Source: an uncultured Actinomycetes bacterium
GTDB taxonomy: Bacteria; Actinomycetota; Acidimicrobiia; Acidimicrobiales; Microtrichaceae
Assembly: GCA_903953195.1 (NCBI GenBank)
Contig: CAJBIS010000124.1
Location: 1 to 6,196 of the forward strand
DNA: 6,196 bases
Reading direction: 5' to 3'
The position numbers and the translations under genes are program-made. The notes under the pieces are model-generated. The model had not been told where the DNA came from. It searched no databases and was given only the letters and a program-made list of their open reading frames with translations. Below are positions 1 through 5,649 of this stretch, piece by piece. Positions within the stretch are counted from its first letter, which is position 1. Each line of letters starts with the position of its first letter.

Positions 1-962
1 ACGCCGAGCGAGTCGACCACGAGCGCGTGCAGGACCGGATCACACATGAGCAGCGATGTCATCGTCTCGTCGACGCGAGTTCCATCGCCCGCTGTGCCTG
101 CAGCGAGCGCATCGGCCTGCACGACGAGCGTGACATCGGCCGCCGGCGCGTGCCGAGGTGCCTCGGCCGCACTGCCACGGCGCAGCAGGTCGACCAGGGC
201 CGCGGCCAGCAGCTCGTTCCGTGAGGGGAGTGGCAGGTCGGACGTCGCCTGCTGATCGCGGCGTGAGCGATGGAACAGGCGGTCGGCAGCCGCCCGGAGT
301 GCGTGTTCTACCGTCCGGGCCGACTCGCCGTGCAGTACTCCCTTGATGACGAGCTCACCGTGCAGCCCGCTGTTCAGCGACAGGTGGCTTCGTTCCGGTT
401 CGGGTTGGTGGCCGCCGTCGGCGTCGAGCACCGAGATCAGGTCGCGCACGTCGCGCGCCCACACCTCGAAGCGCACGTCGGCGGCGAGATCGATGAGCGG
501 TTGCTGGAGTTCGACGAGGGAGTCGACCACCCGCGGGTTGCACAGGTCGCACAAGAGCCGGGCGTGGTCGAAACTCAGTCGCCCGTCGGCGAGCGCGTCG
601 TCCACGAGCGGCAGTGTCCGGCGGAGTCGCGAGGCCACTCGCACCTGTCGGGAACACTCGGACTTCGGAATCCCGAACTCGGATGCCAACCAGCTCCGGG
701 TCACCAGGCCAGCGGTCCGCTCGGTGGTGCCACGCTGCTCGAGTTCGGCCAGCGCGTGACTGCGAGCAGCGGCGATGGCCCGCTCGGCGGCCTCCACGGC
801 CCGGACCATGGCGATGAGTTCATCGTCCGAGAGCGAGCGGGGGTCGACGTCGGCGAGCTGCTGACCCGTGCTGACCAATCCGTTCGCAGCGTCGACCTCG
901 ACCGGGTCGACATCGCCAGCGAGCAGCCGCTCGGCGAACTCGGCGCGCCACGCGTCAAGCAT
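1..962 (-). CDS. DUF222 (13E12 repeat family) protein, probable HNH endonuclease, C-terminus off the window
   Basis: The minus strand is open from the ATG at 962 to the window edge, giving 320 residues without a stop. The protein starts MLDAWRAEFAERLLAGDVD and continues with the helical, Ala/Arg/Glu-rich pattern of DUF222: 'ELIAMVRAVEAAERAIAAAR', then 'LASEFGIPKSECSRQVRVA', 'LPLVDDALADGRLSFDHARL' and 'LRAAADRLF'. Such proteins usually carry a C-terminal HNH nuclease domain, which here would lie beyond base 1 and cannot be seen. The family (13E12 repeat proteins of mycobacteria) is multicopy in actinobacteria, and the biological role is not settled. The ATG at 962 is preferred because GAGG lies 6 nt upstream (969-972) and because a LexA box at 992-1005 overlaps the next in-frame ATG (998). 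The frame stays open further upstream, with more ATGs at 1067 and 1118, so a longer protein is not excluded. It is divergent from the membrane-protein gene at 1128. Family assignment is firm; the nuclease activity is inferred. Confidence 0.88.
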   Translation of the reverse strand, partial: MLDAWRAEFAERLLAGDVDPVEVDAANGLVSTGQQLADVDPRSLSDDELIAMVRAVEAAERAIAAARSHALAELEQRGTTERTAGLVTRSWLASEFGIPKSECSRQVRVASRLRRTLPLVDDALADGRLSFDHARLLCDLCNPRVVDSLVELQQPLIDLAADVRFEVWARDVRDLISVLDADGGHQPEPERSHLSLNSGLHGELVIKGVLHGESARTVEHALRAAADRLFHRSRRDQQATSDLPLPSRNELLAAALVDLLRRGSAAEAPRHAPAADVTLVVQADALAAGTAGDGTRVDETMTSLLMCDPVLHALVVDSLG

Positions 963-968
963 GTCGGG

Positions 969-972
969 CCTC
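969..972 (-). promoter_or_regulatory. Ribosome binding site for the DUF222 gene
   Basis: On the minus strand the sequence reads GCGAGGCCCGAC and then ATG, placing GAGG six bases before the start at 962. The other in-frame ATG candidate at 998 has no purine-rich stretch in front of it, and the one at 1067 has GGGAG only 3 nt away. This is the main reason for choosing 962. Confidence 0.5.
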
Positions 973-991
973 GCTCGATGCGTCGATGTGG

Positions 992-1005
992 CGAACATGT
1001 GTTCG
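992..1005 (-). promoter_or_regulatory. LexA (SOS) box upstream of the DUF222 gene
   Basis: The plus strand reads CGAACATGTGTTCG, which matches every position of the gram-positive/mycobacterial SOS consensus CGAAC-RNRY-GTTCG. The minus-strand reading CGAACACATGTTCG matches too. The inverted half-sites are 5 bp each around a 4-base centre. The box ends 29 bases before the DUF222 start codon (962), where a LexA dimer would block transcription initiation or early elongation. From established knowledge, LexA represses such promoters until RecA-stimulated self-cleavage after DNA damage; I recall that some 13E12 family genes of Mycobacterium tuberculosis also carry SOS boxes. The divergent gene starts 122 bp away on the other side, so control of it is possible but less likely. 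A chance match to ten fixed bases in 6 kb is improbable, more so in this position. Confidence 0.8.
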
Positions 1006-1099
1006 AGTGTGCCGAGGGGGTGTGACACCGAGTTCTGTGGCGCTCGGAGCGACTCGAACCTGAGCATCGTCTCCCGATCCGGACACCCGTCGCCCGCCG

Positions 1100-1114
1100 C
1101 GCAGCCGGGCTGCG
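1100..1114. other. Short perfect hairpin in the divergent intergenic region
   Basis: CGCAGC and GCTGCG pair perfectly around a CGG loop. The hairpin ends 13 bases before the GTG at 1128 and lies between the two divergent genes. It could be a regulator binding site or a 5' mRNA structure of the membrane-protein gene. In GC-rich DNA a 6-bp stem can arise by chance, so no function is claimed. Confidence 0.3.
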
Positions 1115-1127
1115 GCATGCTGTCCGG

Positions 1128-1640
1128 GTGAGTGATCCGGGTGGAGTCCAGGGGTTCGAGTCGGTCGTTCCGCTCGGTGGCGCCGCGCCGGCACCCGTGG
1201 AGCACGTCAGCCCGTCGCATCGGGGAGCGATCGCGCTCACCGCGGTCCTGCTCGGCGCCGCGGTGCTGTCGGGTGTGTCGAGCCTGCTGGTCTGGCGTGA
1301 CTACGGCCGGGTCGTGGTTGGTCGGGCGCAGACCGGCTGGACCCTGCCGACGGGAGGCATGGGCCGGGGGTGGGTCGTCATCGTCATCGGCATCGCGTTC
1401 GCCGTGGCCGGCGTGCTCGTCGCCGCGGACCGCGATCGAGCCGGACGGATCGTCGCGAGCGTCGCCGGCGTCTCGGCGATGGTCTTCTCGATCGTCGAGT
1501 GGGGTTTCGGTGCCGGCCAGTCCCGAACGGGCCCCGGTCCGGGCATGTGGTTGCTGTTCCTCGTCGGTCTGGTCGTGGTCGCCGCCGTGGGCATGATCTC
1601 GCCGCCCGCCGACGACGTCCCCGCCGACGCCCACGGGTAG
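1128..1640 (+). CDS. Small four-helix membrane protein of unknown function
   Basis: This 170-residue protein starts at GTG 1128, the first ATG, GTG or TTG codon in this frame after the in-frame stop at 1023-1025. No Shine-Dalgarno sequence is visible, so translation may be leaderless, which is common in actinobacteria; a weak -10-like CATGCT lies at 1116-1121. A Pro/Gly-rich, soluble N-terminus of about 30 residues is followed by four hydrophobic segments at roughly residues 33-56, 82-100, 106-125 and 140-157. Between the first two lies a polar loop with WRDYGR and Gly-rich residues, and the C-terminus is a short acidic tail (ADDVPADAHG). The layout, with a Trp-bearing extracytoplasmic loop after the first helix and then WVV at the start of the second, resembles small uncharacterised actinobacterial membrane proteins, but I do not recognise a named family. 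No catalytic motif is visible. It stops 37 bases before the tRNA gene, with no terminator between them. Coding status is well supported by the helix pattern; function is unknown. Confidence 0.75.
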   Translation: MSDPGGVQGFESVVPLGGAAPAPVEHVSPSHRGAIALTAVLLGAAVLSGVSSLLVWRDYGRVVVGRAQTGWTLPTGGMGRGWVVIVIGIAFAVAGVLVAADRDRAGRIVASVAGVSAMVFSIVEWGFGAGQSRTGPGPGMWLLFLVGLVVVAAVGMISPPADDVPADAHG

Positions 1641-1661
1641 GGAATCGCCGGCTCGTACTGC

Positions 1662-1667
1662 TACGAT
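1662..1667 (+). promoter_or_regulatory. Possible -10 element of the tRNA-Val promoter
   Basis: TACGAT fits the actinobacterial -10 pattern TAnnnT and lies 10 bases before the first base of the tRNA, the expected distance if transcription starts just upstream of, or at, the mature end. No convincing -35 hexamer is seen 16-18 bases further up. The tRNA might instead be processed from a transcript of the preceding membrane-protein gene. Confidence 0.3.
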
Positions 1668-1677
1668 CCCGCACGCC

Positions 1678-1754
1678 GGGCGTATAGCTCAGACGGCTAG
1701 AGCGCTTCCTCGACACGGAAGAGGTCACAGGTTCAAGTCCTGTTACGCCCACCA
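1678..1754 (+). tRNA. tRNA-Val (anticodon GAC), CCA encoded
   Basis: A full cloverleaf can be folded by hand. The acceptor stem GGGCGTA/TACGCCC has seven perfect pairs; T8 A9 follow. The D stem is GCTC/GAGC with loop AGACGGCTA, the anticodon stem CTTCC/GGAAG has five perfect pairs, the variable loop is AGGTC, and the T stem ACAGG/CCTGT encloses TTCAAGT. Discriminator A73 and an encoded CCA end the gene at 77 nt. The anticodon loop TCGACAC places GAC at positions 34-36, which reads valine codons GUC and GUU. A loop frame shifted to restore T33 would break the anticodon stem. Position 33 is therefore C, whereas almost all elongator tRNAs have U there. All other structural positions look normal, so the gene is probably functional. 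It is followed directly by a terminator hairpin. Confidence 0.95.
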
Positions 1755-1782
1755 CGAAACCCCTGCTCCGGCGGGGGTTTCG
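1755..1782 (+). terminator. Terminator-like hairpin directly after the tRNA
   Basis: Bases 1755-1766 pair with 1771-1782 to give a 12-bp stem with a single T-G wobble, closed by the tetraloop TCCG, which belongs to the very stable UNCG class. The stem starts on the base after the tRNA CCA. There is no following T-run beyond TTT inside the stem's right arm, as is usual for actinobacterial terminators of the form CCCC...GGGGTTTCG placed after tRNA genes. It probably ends the tRNA transcript. Confidence 0.75.
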
Positions 1783-1798
1783 CCGTTCACGGCGACGA

Positions 1799-2110
1799 CT
1801 GGCCGCGGCCGGTGCACGCCGTTCCGGCGGCGCCGGTCTCGCGCTGAGTCTCGCTGCGTGCAGCGGTTCCGATGAGTCGGCGTCCTCCTCGACGACCAAC
1901 GAAGCGGCGGCGAACGCTCCGGCGCAGGCGGCGCAGTTGTACACGCAGCGCAACGAGGCGGTCGTCGGGCTCCTCGAGCAGTTCGGTCAGACCAAGGACC
2001 AGCAGCAGTTCCAGACGGGCTTCGCCCAGTACCAGACACCGGAGTACACCGCAGCGGCTACCGAGGTCGGGACGGCGCTGAAGGCGCAGTGCCCGGACCT
2101 GACCGACTGA
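1799..2110 (+). CDS. Small lipoprotein-like ORF lacking a standard start codon (possibly 5'-truncated or frameshifted)
   Basis: The frame ending at TGA 2108-2110 encodes an Arg-rich stretch (FRRSRRRLAAAG), a hydrophobic run ending in the lipobox LSLAAC (cysteine codon 1859-1861), a Ser/Thr linker (SGSDESASSSTTNE), and then a Gln-rich, probably helical domain of about 65 residues ending AQCPDLTD. This is the standard layout of a secreted lipoprotein: n-region, h-region, lipobox, flexible linker, small folded domain. Codons in the mature part strongly favour G/C in third position, as in the neighbouring genes. However, between the in-frame stop inside the tRNA (1685-1687) and the lipobox there is no ATG, GTG or TTG. 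The given start is a CTG at 1799 (103 residues), chosen only because it leaves a plausible signal peptide; a TTG at 1937 would lose the lipobox. Either a rare CTG start, a loss of the 5' end next to the tRNA, or a frameshift (real or from assembly) explains it. No family is recognised. Confidence 0.5.
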   Translation: MAAAGARRSGGAGLALSLAACSGSDESASSSTTNEAAANAPAQAAQLYTQRNEAVVGLLEQFGQTKDQQQFQTGFAQYQTPEYTAAATEVGTALKAQCPDLTD

Positions 2111-2118
2111 TGCGTTGA

Positions 2119-2141
2119 GCGGTTGATTCAGCCGCCAACCG
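2119..2141 (+). terminator. Possible weak terminator with two alternative hairpins
   Basis: Nine bases past the lipoprotein stop codon, GCGGTTG (2119-2125) can pair with CAGCCGC (2129-2135) around an ATT loop with one wobble, or CGGTTG (2120-2125) can pair with CAACCG (2136-2141) around a 10-base loop. The two folds share the left arm and exclude each other. There is no T-run. It may end transcription of the small lipoprotein ORF, or be a leader structure of the next gene; evidence is thin. Confidence 0.25.
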
Positions 2142-2234
2142 ATCGGACCATGTGATGGTGCCCCGCACGCTCCGTGGCGCGCGTGCCGCGACCCGTCACT
2201 GCTGGGTAACGTGCACGCTGCTGGTGGTGCGAAC

Positions 2235-2239
2235 GGGGG
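2235..2239 (+). promoter_or_regulatory. Probable ribosome binding site of the large secreted protein
   Basis: GGGGG lies 8 bases before the ATG at 2248. It is a modest Shine-Dalgarno match, but together with the signal peptide that starts at this ATG it favours 2248 over the GTG/ATG cluster at 2152-2160. Confidence 0.4.
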
Positions 2240-2247
2240 CAACGGCG

Positions 2248-5200
2248 ATGCGACGCAGGATGACGGTCAGGGGTCTTGTCGTGCTCGGCCTGATCGCGGG
2301 AACGCTGGTCCTGGCGGCGCAGCCGGCCGGGGCGAGTCCGTCGGGCGGGATGTTCTATCCACTGTCACCCACTCGCGTGCTCGACACACGGGTCGCCGGT
2401 CAGGGTCCGTGCATCAGCGGTGGTGAGACACGATTCGTGACCGTCGGTGGGCGGGGTGGCGTTCCTGCGGACGCCCGGTCCGTTGTCCTCAACATCACGG
2501 TCGTCGGCCCGACGGCCAACGGGTACCTCACGGCGTTCCCGGCGGGCGAGGTGCGTCCGACGGCATCGAGTCTGAACTTCACGGCGGGTTCGATCGTGCC
2601 GAACTCGGTGACCGTGAAGGTCGGTGTGGCCGGGCAGATCGCCGTGTTCATCGACGCCGGCTGTGCGAACGTCCTGGTCGACGTCGCCGGGTTCCACCCG
2701 CCGGGGATCGGGACCCAGGGGTCGTTCCAGGCGGTCACCCCGGTCCGCCGTCTCGACACCAGGTTGCCGGGCCAGACGCCGTGCATCGGCCCGTCGGCCG
2801 ACCGGGTCGTCACCGTGACCGGCGCAGGTGGCGTGCCGGCCGACGCCCTCACGGTGATGCTCAACGTCACGGTGGTGTCGCCAACGGCTGCGGGCTATCT
2901 GACCGTCTCCACGACCGGAACCGTCCGTCCGCCCGTCTCGACCCTGAACTTCGCCGCCGGTGAGATCCGGGCGAATGCGGCGACGGTCGCGCCCGGTCCG
3001 GGTGGGCAGATCAGCGTGTTCGTGAACAACGGATGCGCCAACGTCCTGATCGACGTCGTGGGGTACATCGCGGCACCGCCGCCGCCGTTCCCGCCGACGG
3101 CTGGTCCCGGCGGGTTCACCGCCGTGAGCTCCCCGACGCGTCTGCTCGACACCCGTTCGGCGACGCCCTGCGTCGGATCGACGGCTCGGAACCTCACGGT
3201 GACCGGTGGAGTGGTTCCTGCGGGTGCCGCGTCGGTGACGCTCAATGTGACGGTGACCCGTCCCACAGCGTCGGGGTATCTCACCGTCTTCCCGGTGGGG
3301 ACGTGGCCGCCGGTCGCGTCGAACCTGAACTTCTCGGCCGCCCAGACGGTCGCGAACGCCGTGACGGTTCGGGTCGGCATCGGCGGCCAGATCTCGCTCA
3401 TCGTCAATGCGGGATGTGCTGACGTGCTGGTCGACGCGGTCGGCTACACGACGACGCCGCCGACGCTTCCGATCGTCACCACGGTCGCCGGTCACGGGCC
3501 TGCGGTCGACGGCTCCGGCTCAGCGGTGCGCCTGGGTCCGGGCCGCGGGATCGCTCGGGATTCCGTCGGCAACGTCTACGTCGCCGACTTCTCGAACCAC
3601 GTGATCCGGAAGGTGACGCCGGCGGGTGTGGTGTCGACGCTGGCCGGCGCCGTCGCTGACGGCGGGTGTGTCGACGGTCCGGGCGCCACGGCGCGGTTCT
3701 CGTTGCCGCAGGGCGTTGCCGCGGATGCCGCCGGCAACGTGTACGTCGTCGACAGTTGCGCCGCCGTCCGGAAGATCACGCCGGCGGGAGTCGTGTCCAC
3801 GTTCGCGGGTCAGCTCTCGACCCCGGGCAACGTCGACGGAACGGGCGCCTCGGCGAGGTTCTCGCAGTTCGCCGGTTCGATCACGATCAACTCGGCGGGC
3901 ACGTTGTTCGTGGGCGACGGCTTCGCCGTCCGGCGCGTCACGACCGCCGGCGTGGTGTCGACGCTGGCCGGCGCCCAGTTGACCGACGGATTCGCGAACG
4001 GCACGGGTTCGGCAGCGCGGTTCAGCTTCGTGACCGGCCTCGCCGCGGATTCCGCGGGCAACGTGATCGTCGCCGACAACAGCAACTTCGTCGTCCGCCG
4101 GATCACCGCTGCGGGGGTGGTCTCGACCCTCGCCGGGACGGCCGGGATTCAAGGGCTGGTCAACGCGACGGGGGCGGCTGCCAGGTTCGGCTTCCTCCGT
4201 GGGGTCGCGCTCGACGCCAGTGGAAATGCCTACCTGGCCGACACGTTCTCCGGCACGATCCGGCGCGTCACTCCCGCCGGCGCCGTCACGACGGTCGCCG
4301 GAAACGGTGTGCTCGGGTTCGTCGACGGGACCGGGTCGGCGGCGCGGCTGAGTCGGCCCTACGGGGTCGCATCGGATGCGTCCGGGAACCTGTCGGTCCT
4401 CGATCAGGGCGAGGACTACGCCGGGACCGGTCGGGGATCGACGGTCCTGCGTCGTGTGTCAGCGGCCGGCGCGGTGACCACGGCTGCGGGACGGGTCGCG
4501 CCGCCCGGGCCGGCGGTGGCATCCGTGTCCTCGTCGGCGGCCCAGTTCGCCGAGCCGCAAGCGGTGGCGAGCGACCCGTCGGGGATCGTGTGGGTCGTCG
4601 ACCCCGGCAATCTCGTCGTTCGTCGCATCGGGCGCGAGGGGACCGTGACGACCGTCGCCGGCGGCGTGGGTGCGTCGGCACACGTCGACGGCACCGGCAC
4701 CGCCGCGAGGTTCGCGAACCCACTGGGCATCGTCTGCGACAGCCTCGGCAACGCGTTCGTCGTCGACAACGGCAGCAGCACGATCCGGAAGATCACGCCC
4801 GCCGGCGTCGTCACGACCCTCGCTGGTCACCCCACCGCCACTGGTTCGGCCAACGGAACGGGGACGGCGGCGCGCTTCACGTTCCCGACGGCCATCGCGA
4901 TCGACTCCTCGAACAATCTCTATGTCTCGGACACCGTCAACGACACGGTGCGCAAGGTGACACCGGCCGGTGTGGTGACGACGCTCGCAGGGAGTCCGGG
5001 GCTCAGCGGTTCCACCAATGGCACGGGCGCAGCCGCTCGGTTCGTCGATCCGCTGGGCATCGCCGTCGACAGCAGTGGCAACGTGTTCGTCGCCGACAGC
5101 GGCGCGATTCGCCAGATCACCGCGGAGGGCGTGACCACGACCCTTGCGGGCCTGTCGGGGAGTTTCGACAACGTGAACGGGAGTCTGTCGTCGGCCCGCT

Positions 5201-5490
5201 TCTCCAACAACGTTCCGTCGATGACGGTGGCACCGTGGGGTGCGCTCATCGTGGCCGATGCGGGGAACAAGGCGGTGCGGTCGATCGGAGGCTCCGGCGT
5301 CACGCAACTCGCGGGTCAGTCGTCGAGTGGGTTCGCTCCCGCCGACGGGACCCCGGTGTCGGCGCGGTTCGCTCAACCGGTCGGTGTCGCGGCGAGTCCG
5401 ACCGGACGCGTGTTCGTCGCGGATCAGTGGGCTCACGCGATCCGTTCCATCGGCTTCCTGCCGGACACCTCAGCACCGATCATTCCCTGA
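2248..5490 (+). CDS. Large secreted protein: three two-cysteine beta domains plus twelve NHL repeats
   Basis: The start at ATG 2248 gives 1080 residues; the frame is open back to 2152, but that adds 32 residues with no signal character. Residues 1-29 form a signal peptide (MRRRMTVRG, then a hydrophobic run to QPAGA, cleavage before SPSG). Residues ~35-150, 159-275 and 288-402 are three copies of one domain with the pattern P-x-R-x-LDTR, PC, GGVPADA, VVLNVTV..PTA.GYLT, NLNF, VTV.VG..GQI and GCA-x-VLVDV-x-GY, the second and third joined by a Pro-rich linker. From ~409 to 1068 come twelve repeats of about 55 residues of NHL type (DGTG-AARF, P-G-A-D-GN-YVAD, IRKVTPAGVVTTLAG). NHL repeats form beta-propellers that bind proteins, nucleic acids or sugars, or occasionally act as enzymes; no catalytic residues are evident. 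The C-terminus has no membrane anchor or LPXTG motif, so the product is probably released or held non-covalently at the surface. A binding or adhesion role is inferred. The next gene starts 159 bp downstream. Confidence 0.93.
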   Translation: MRRRMTVRGLVVLGLIAGTLVLAAQPAGASPSGGMFYPLSPTRVLDTRVAGQGPCISGGETRFVTVGGRGGVPADARSVVLNITVVGPTANGYLTAFPAGEVRPTASSLNFTAGSIVPNSVTVKVGVAGQIAVFIDAGCANVLVDVAGFHPPGIGTQGSFQAVTPVRRLDTRLPGQTPCIGPSADRVVTVTGAGGVPADALTVMLNVTVVSPTAAGYLTVSTTGTVRPPVSTLNFAAGEIRANAATVAPGPGGQISVFVNNGCANVLIDVVGYIAAPPPPFPPTAGPGGFTAVSSPTRLLDTRSATPCVGSTARNLTVTGGVVPAGAASVTLNVTVTRPTASGYLTVFPVGTWPPVASNLNFSAAQTVANAVTVRVGIGGQISLIVNAGCADVLVDAVGYTTTPPTLPIVTTVAGHGPAVDGSGSAVRLGPGRGIARDSVGNVYVADFSNHVIRKVTPAGVVSTLAGAVADGGCVDGPGATARFSLPQGVAADAAGNVYVVDSCAAVRKITPAGVVSTFAGQLSTPGNVDGTGASARFSQFAGSITINSAGTLFVGDGFAVRRVTTAGVVSTLAGAQLTDGFANGTGSAARFSFVTGLAADSAGNVIVADNSNFVVRRITAAGVVSTLAGTAGIQGLVNATGAAARFGFLRGVALDASGNAYLADTFSGTIRRVTPAGAVTTVAGNGVLGFVDGTGSAARLSRPYGVASDASGNLSVLDQGEDYAGTGRGSTVLRRVSAAGAVTTAAGRVAPPGPAVASVSSSAAQFAEPQAVASDPSGIVWVVDPGNLVVRRIGREGTVTTVAGGVGASAHVDGTGTAARFANPLGIVCDSLGNAFVVDNGSSTIRKITPAGVVTTLAGHPTATGSANGTGTAARFTFPTAIAIDSSNNLYVSDTVNDTVRKVTPAGVVTTLAGSPGLSGSTNGTGAAARFVDPLGIAVDSSGNVFVADSGAIRQITAEGVTTTLAGLSGSFDNVNGSLSSARFSNNVPSMTVAPWGALIVADAGNKAVRSIGGSGVTQLAGQSSSGFAPADGTPVSARFAQPVGVAASPTGRVFVADQWAHAIRSIGFLPDTSAPIIP
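2350..3453 (+). repeat. Three tandem copies of a ~115-residue two-cysteine domain (within the secreted protein)
   Basis: Copies lie at about 2350-2700, 2722-3072 and 3109-3453. Each opens with RxLDTR, has a cysteine about 8-10 residues later in a GPC/TPC turn, and a second one in GCANVL or GCADVL just before the closing GY or GF. The Val/Thr alternation suggests a beta sandwich, and the invariant cysteine pair suggests one disulfide per copy. The copies are clearly diverged at DNA level, so the duplication is old. Similar modules are, to my knowledge, common in secreted actinobacterial proteins and poorly characterised. Confidence 0.85.
3472..5451 (+). repeat. Twelve NHL-type propeller repeats (within the secreted protein)
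   Basis: Twelve units of about 165 bp each encode blades of the form DGTG-AARF ... P-GVA-D-SGN-YVAD ... IRKVTPAGVVTTLAG. The region begins with the lone strand IVTTVAG and the last unit stops at AIRSIGF, lacking its own TTLAG strand, so first and last units can close a ring. The sixth unit has a ~12-residue insertion (4405-4440) and the seventh lacks the DGTG motif (4501-4545), marking a likely border between two six-bladed propellers. Confidence 0.85.
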
Positions 5491-5649
5491 TCCTGATCCG
5501 ATTCAGCACCGTGTCCGGAACACAGGATGGAGCGCCGTCCACCCGGCCGTGCCCGTTGCCGACGCCCGCGAGGTGGCGCACGATCGACACGTGCTGGTGT
5601 GCCGCCACTGTCGTACCATCACGACGTGGGCGGCCAACGGAGTGAGCGG
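5491..5649. other. Intergenic region between the secreted protein and the lipoprotein gene
   Basis: This 159-bp stretch has no strong hairpin; the best is GTGT/ACAC around CCGGA at 5512-5524, too weak to call a terminator. A TACCAT at 5614-5619 fits the -10 pattern TAnnnT and lies 30 bases before the GTG at 5650, but no good -35 is visible. Whether the downstream gene is transcribed separately is open. Confidence 0.3.
5638..5642 (+). promoter_or_regulatory. Ribosome binding site deciding a GTG start at 5650
   Basis: CGGAG lies 7 bases before the GTG at 5650, good spacing. The alternative ATG at 5677 has no comparable purine stretch and would remove the positively charged n-region (TTRARLGR) of the signal peptide. 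Confidence 0.5.

Noticed and set aside
270..1025. A 251-codon plus-strand open frame opposite the DUF222 gene
   Set aside because: It is the antisense shadow of a clear DUF222 coding frame, which reads through the window edge.
1872..2081. Arg-rich 69-codon frame starting at ATG 1872
   Set aside because: Its composition (runs of Arg and Ser) is the typical +1 shadow of the lipoprotein frame.
1787..2242. A 151-codon minus-strand frame opposite the lipoprotein ORF
   Set aside because: The plus frame has a lipobox, linker and coding-like codon use; the minus frame has none of these and crosses two intergenic hairpins.
2152..2247. N-terminal extension of the large secreted protein to the GTG/ATG cluster at 2152-2160
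   Set aside because: It would put 32 residues with no signal character in front of a textbook signal peptide starting at 2248.
2365..3495. A 376-codon minus-strand open frame opposite the three beta-domain copies
   Set aside because: Composition is Arg/Asp/Gly-rich with no recognisable motif, and the plus strand has a convincing repeated domain there.
3472..5451. CRISPR-like or satellite repeat array
   Set aside because: The periodicity of about 165 bp reflects protein blades in one reading frame, with diverged DNA and no spacers.
5512..5524. GTGT/ACAC inverted repeat as terminator of the propeller gene
   Set aside because: Only four pairs and no T-run; too weak to call.
3666..5645. A 659-codon open frame on the plus strand, overlapping the propeller gene
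   Set aside because: It is Arg-rich, lacks any domain pattern and shares its span with the clear NHL repeats; long stop-free shadow frames are expected over GC-rich repeats.
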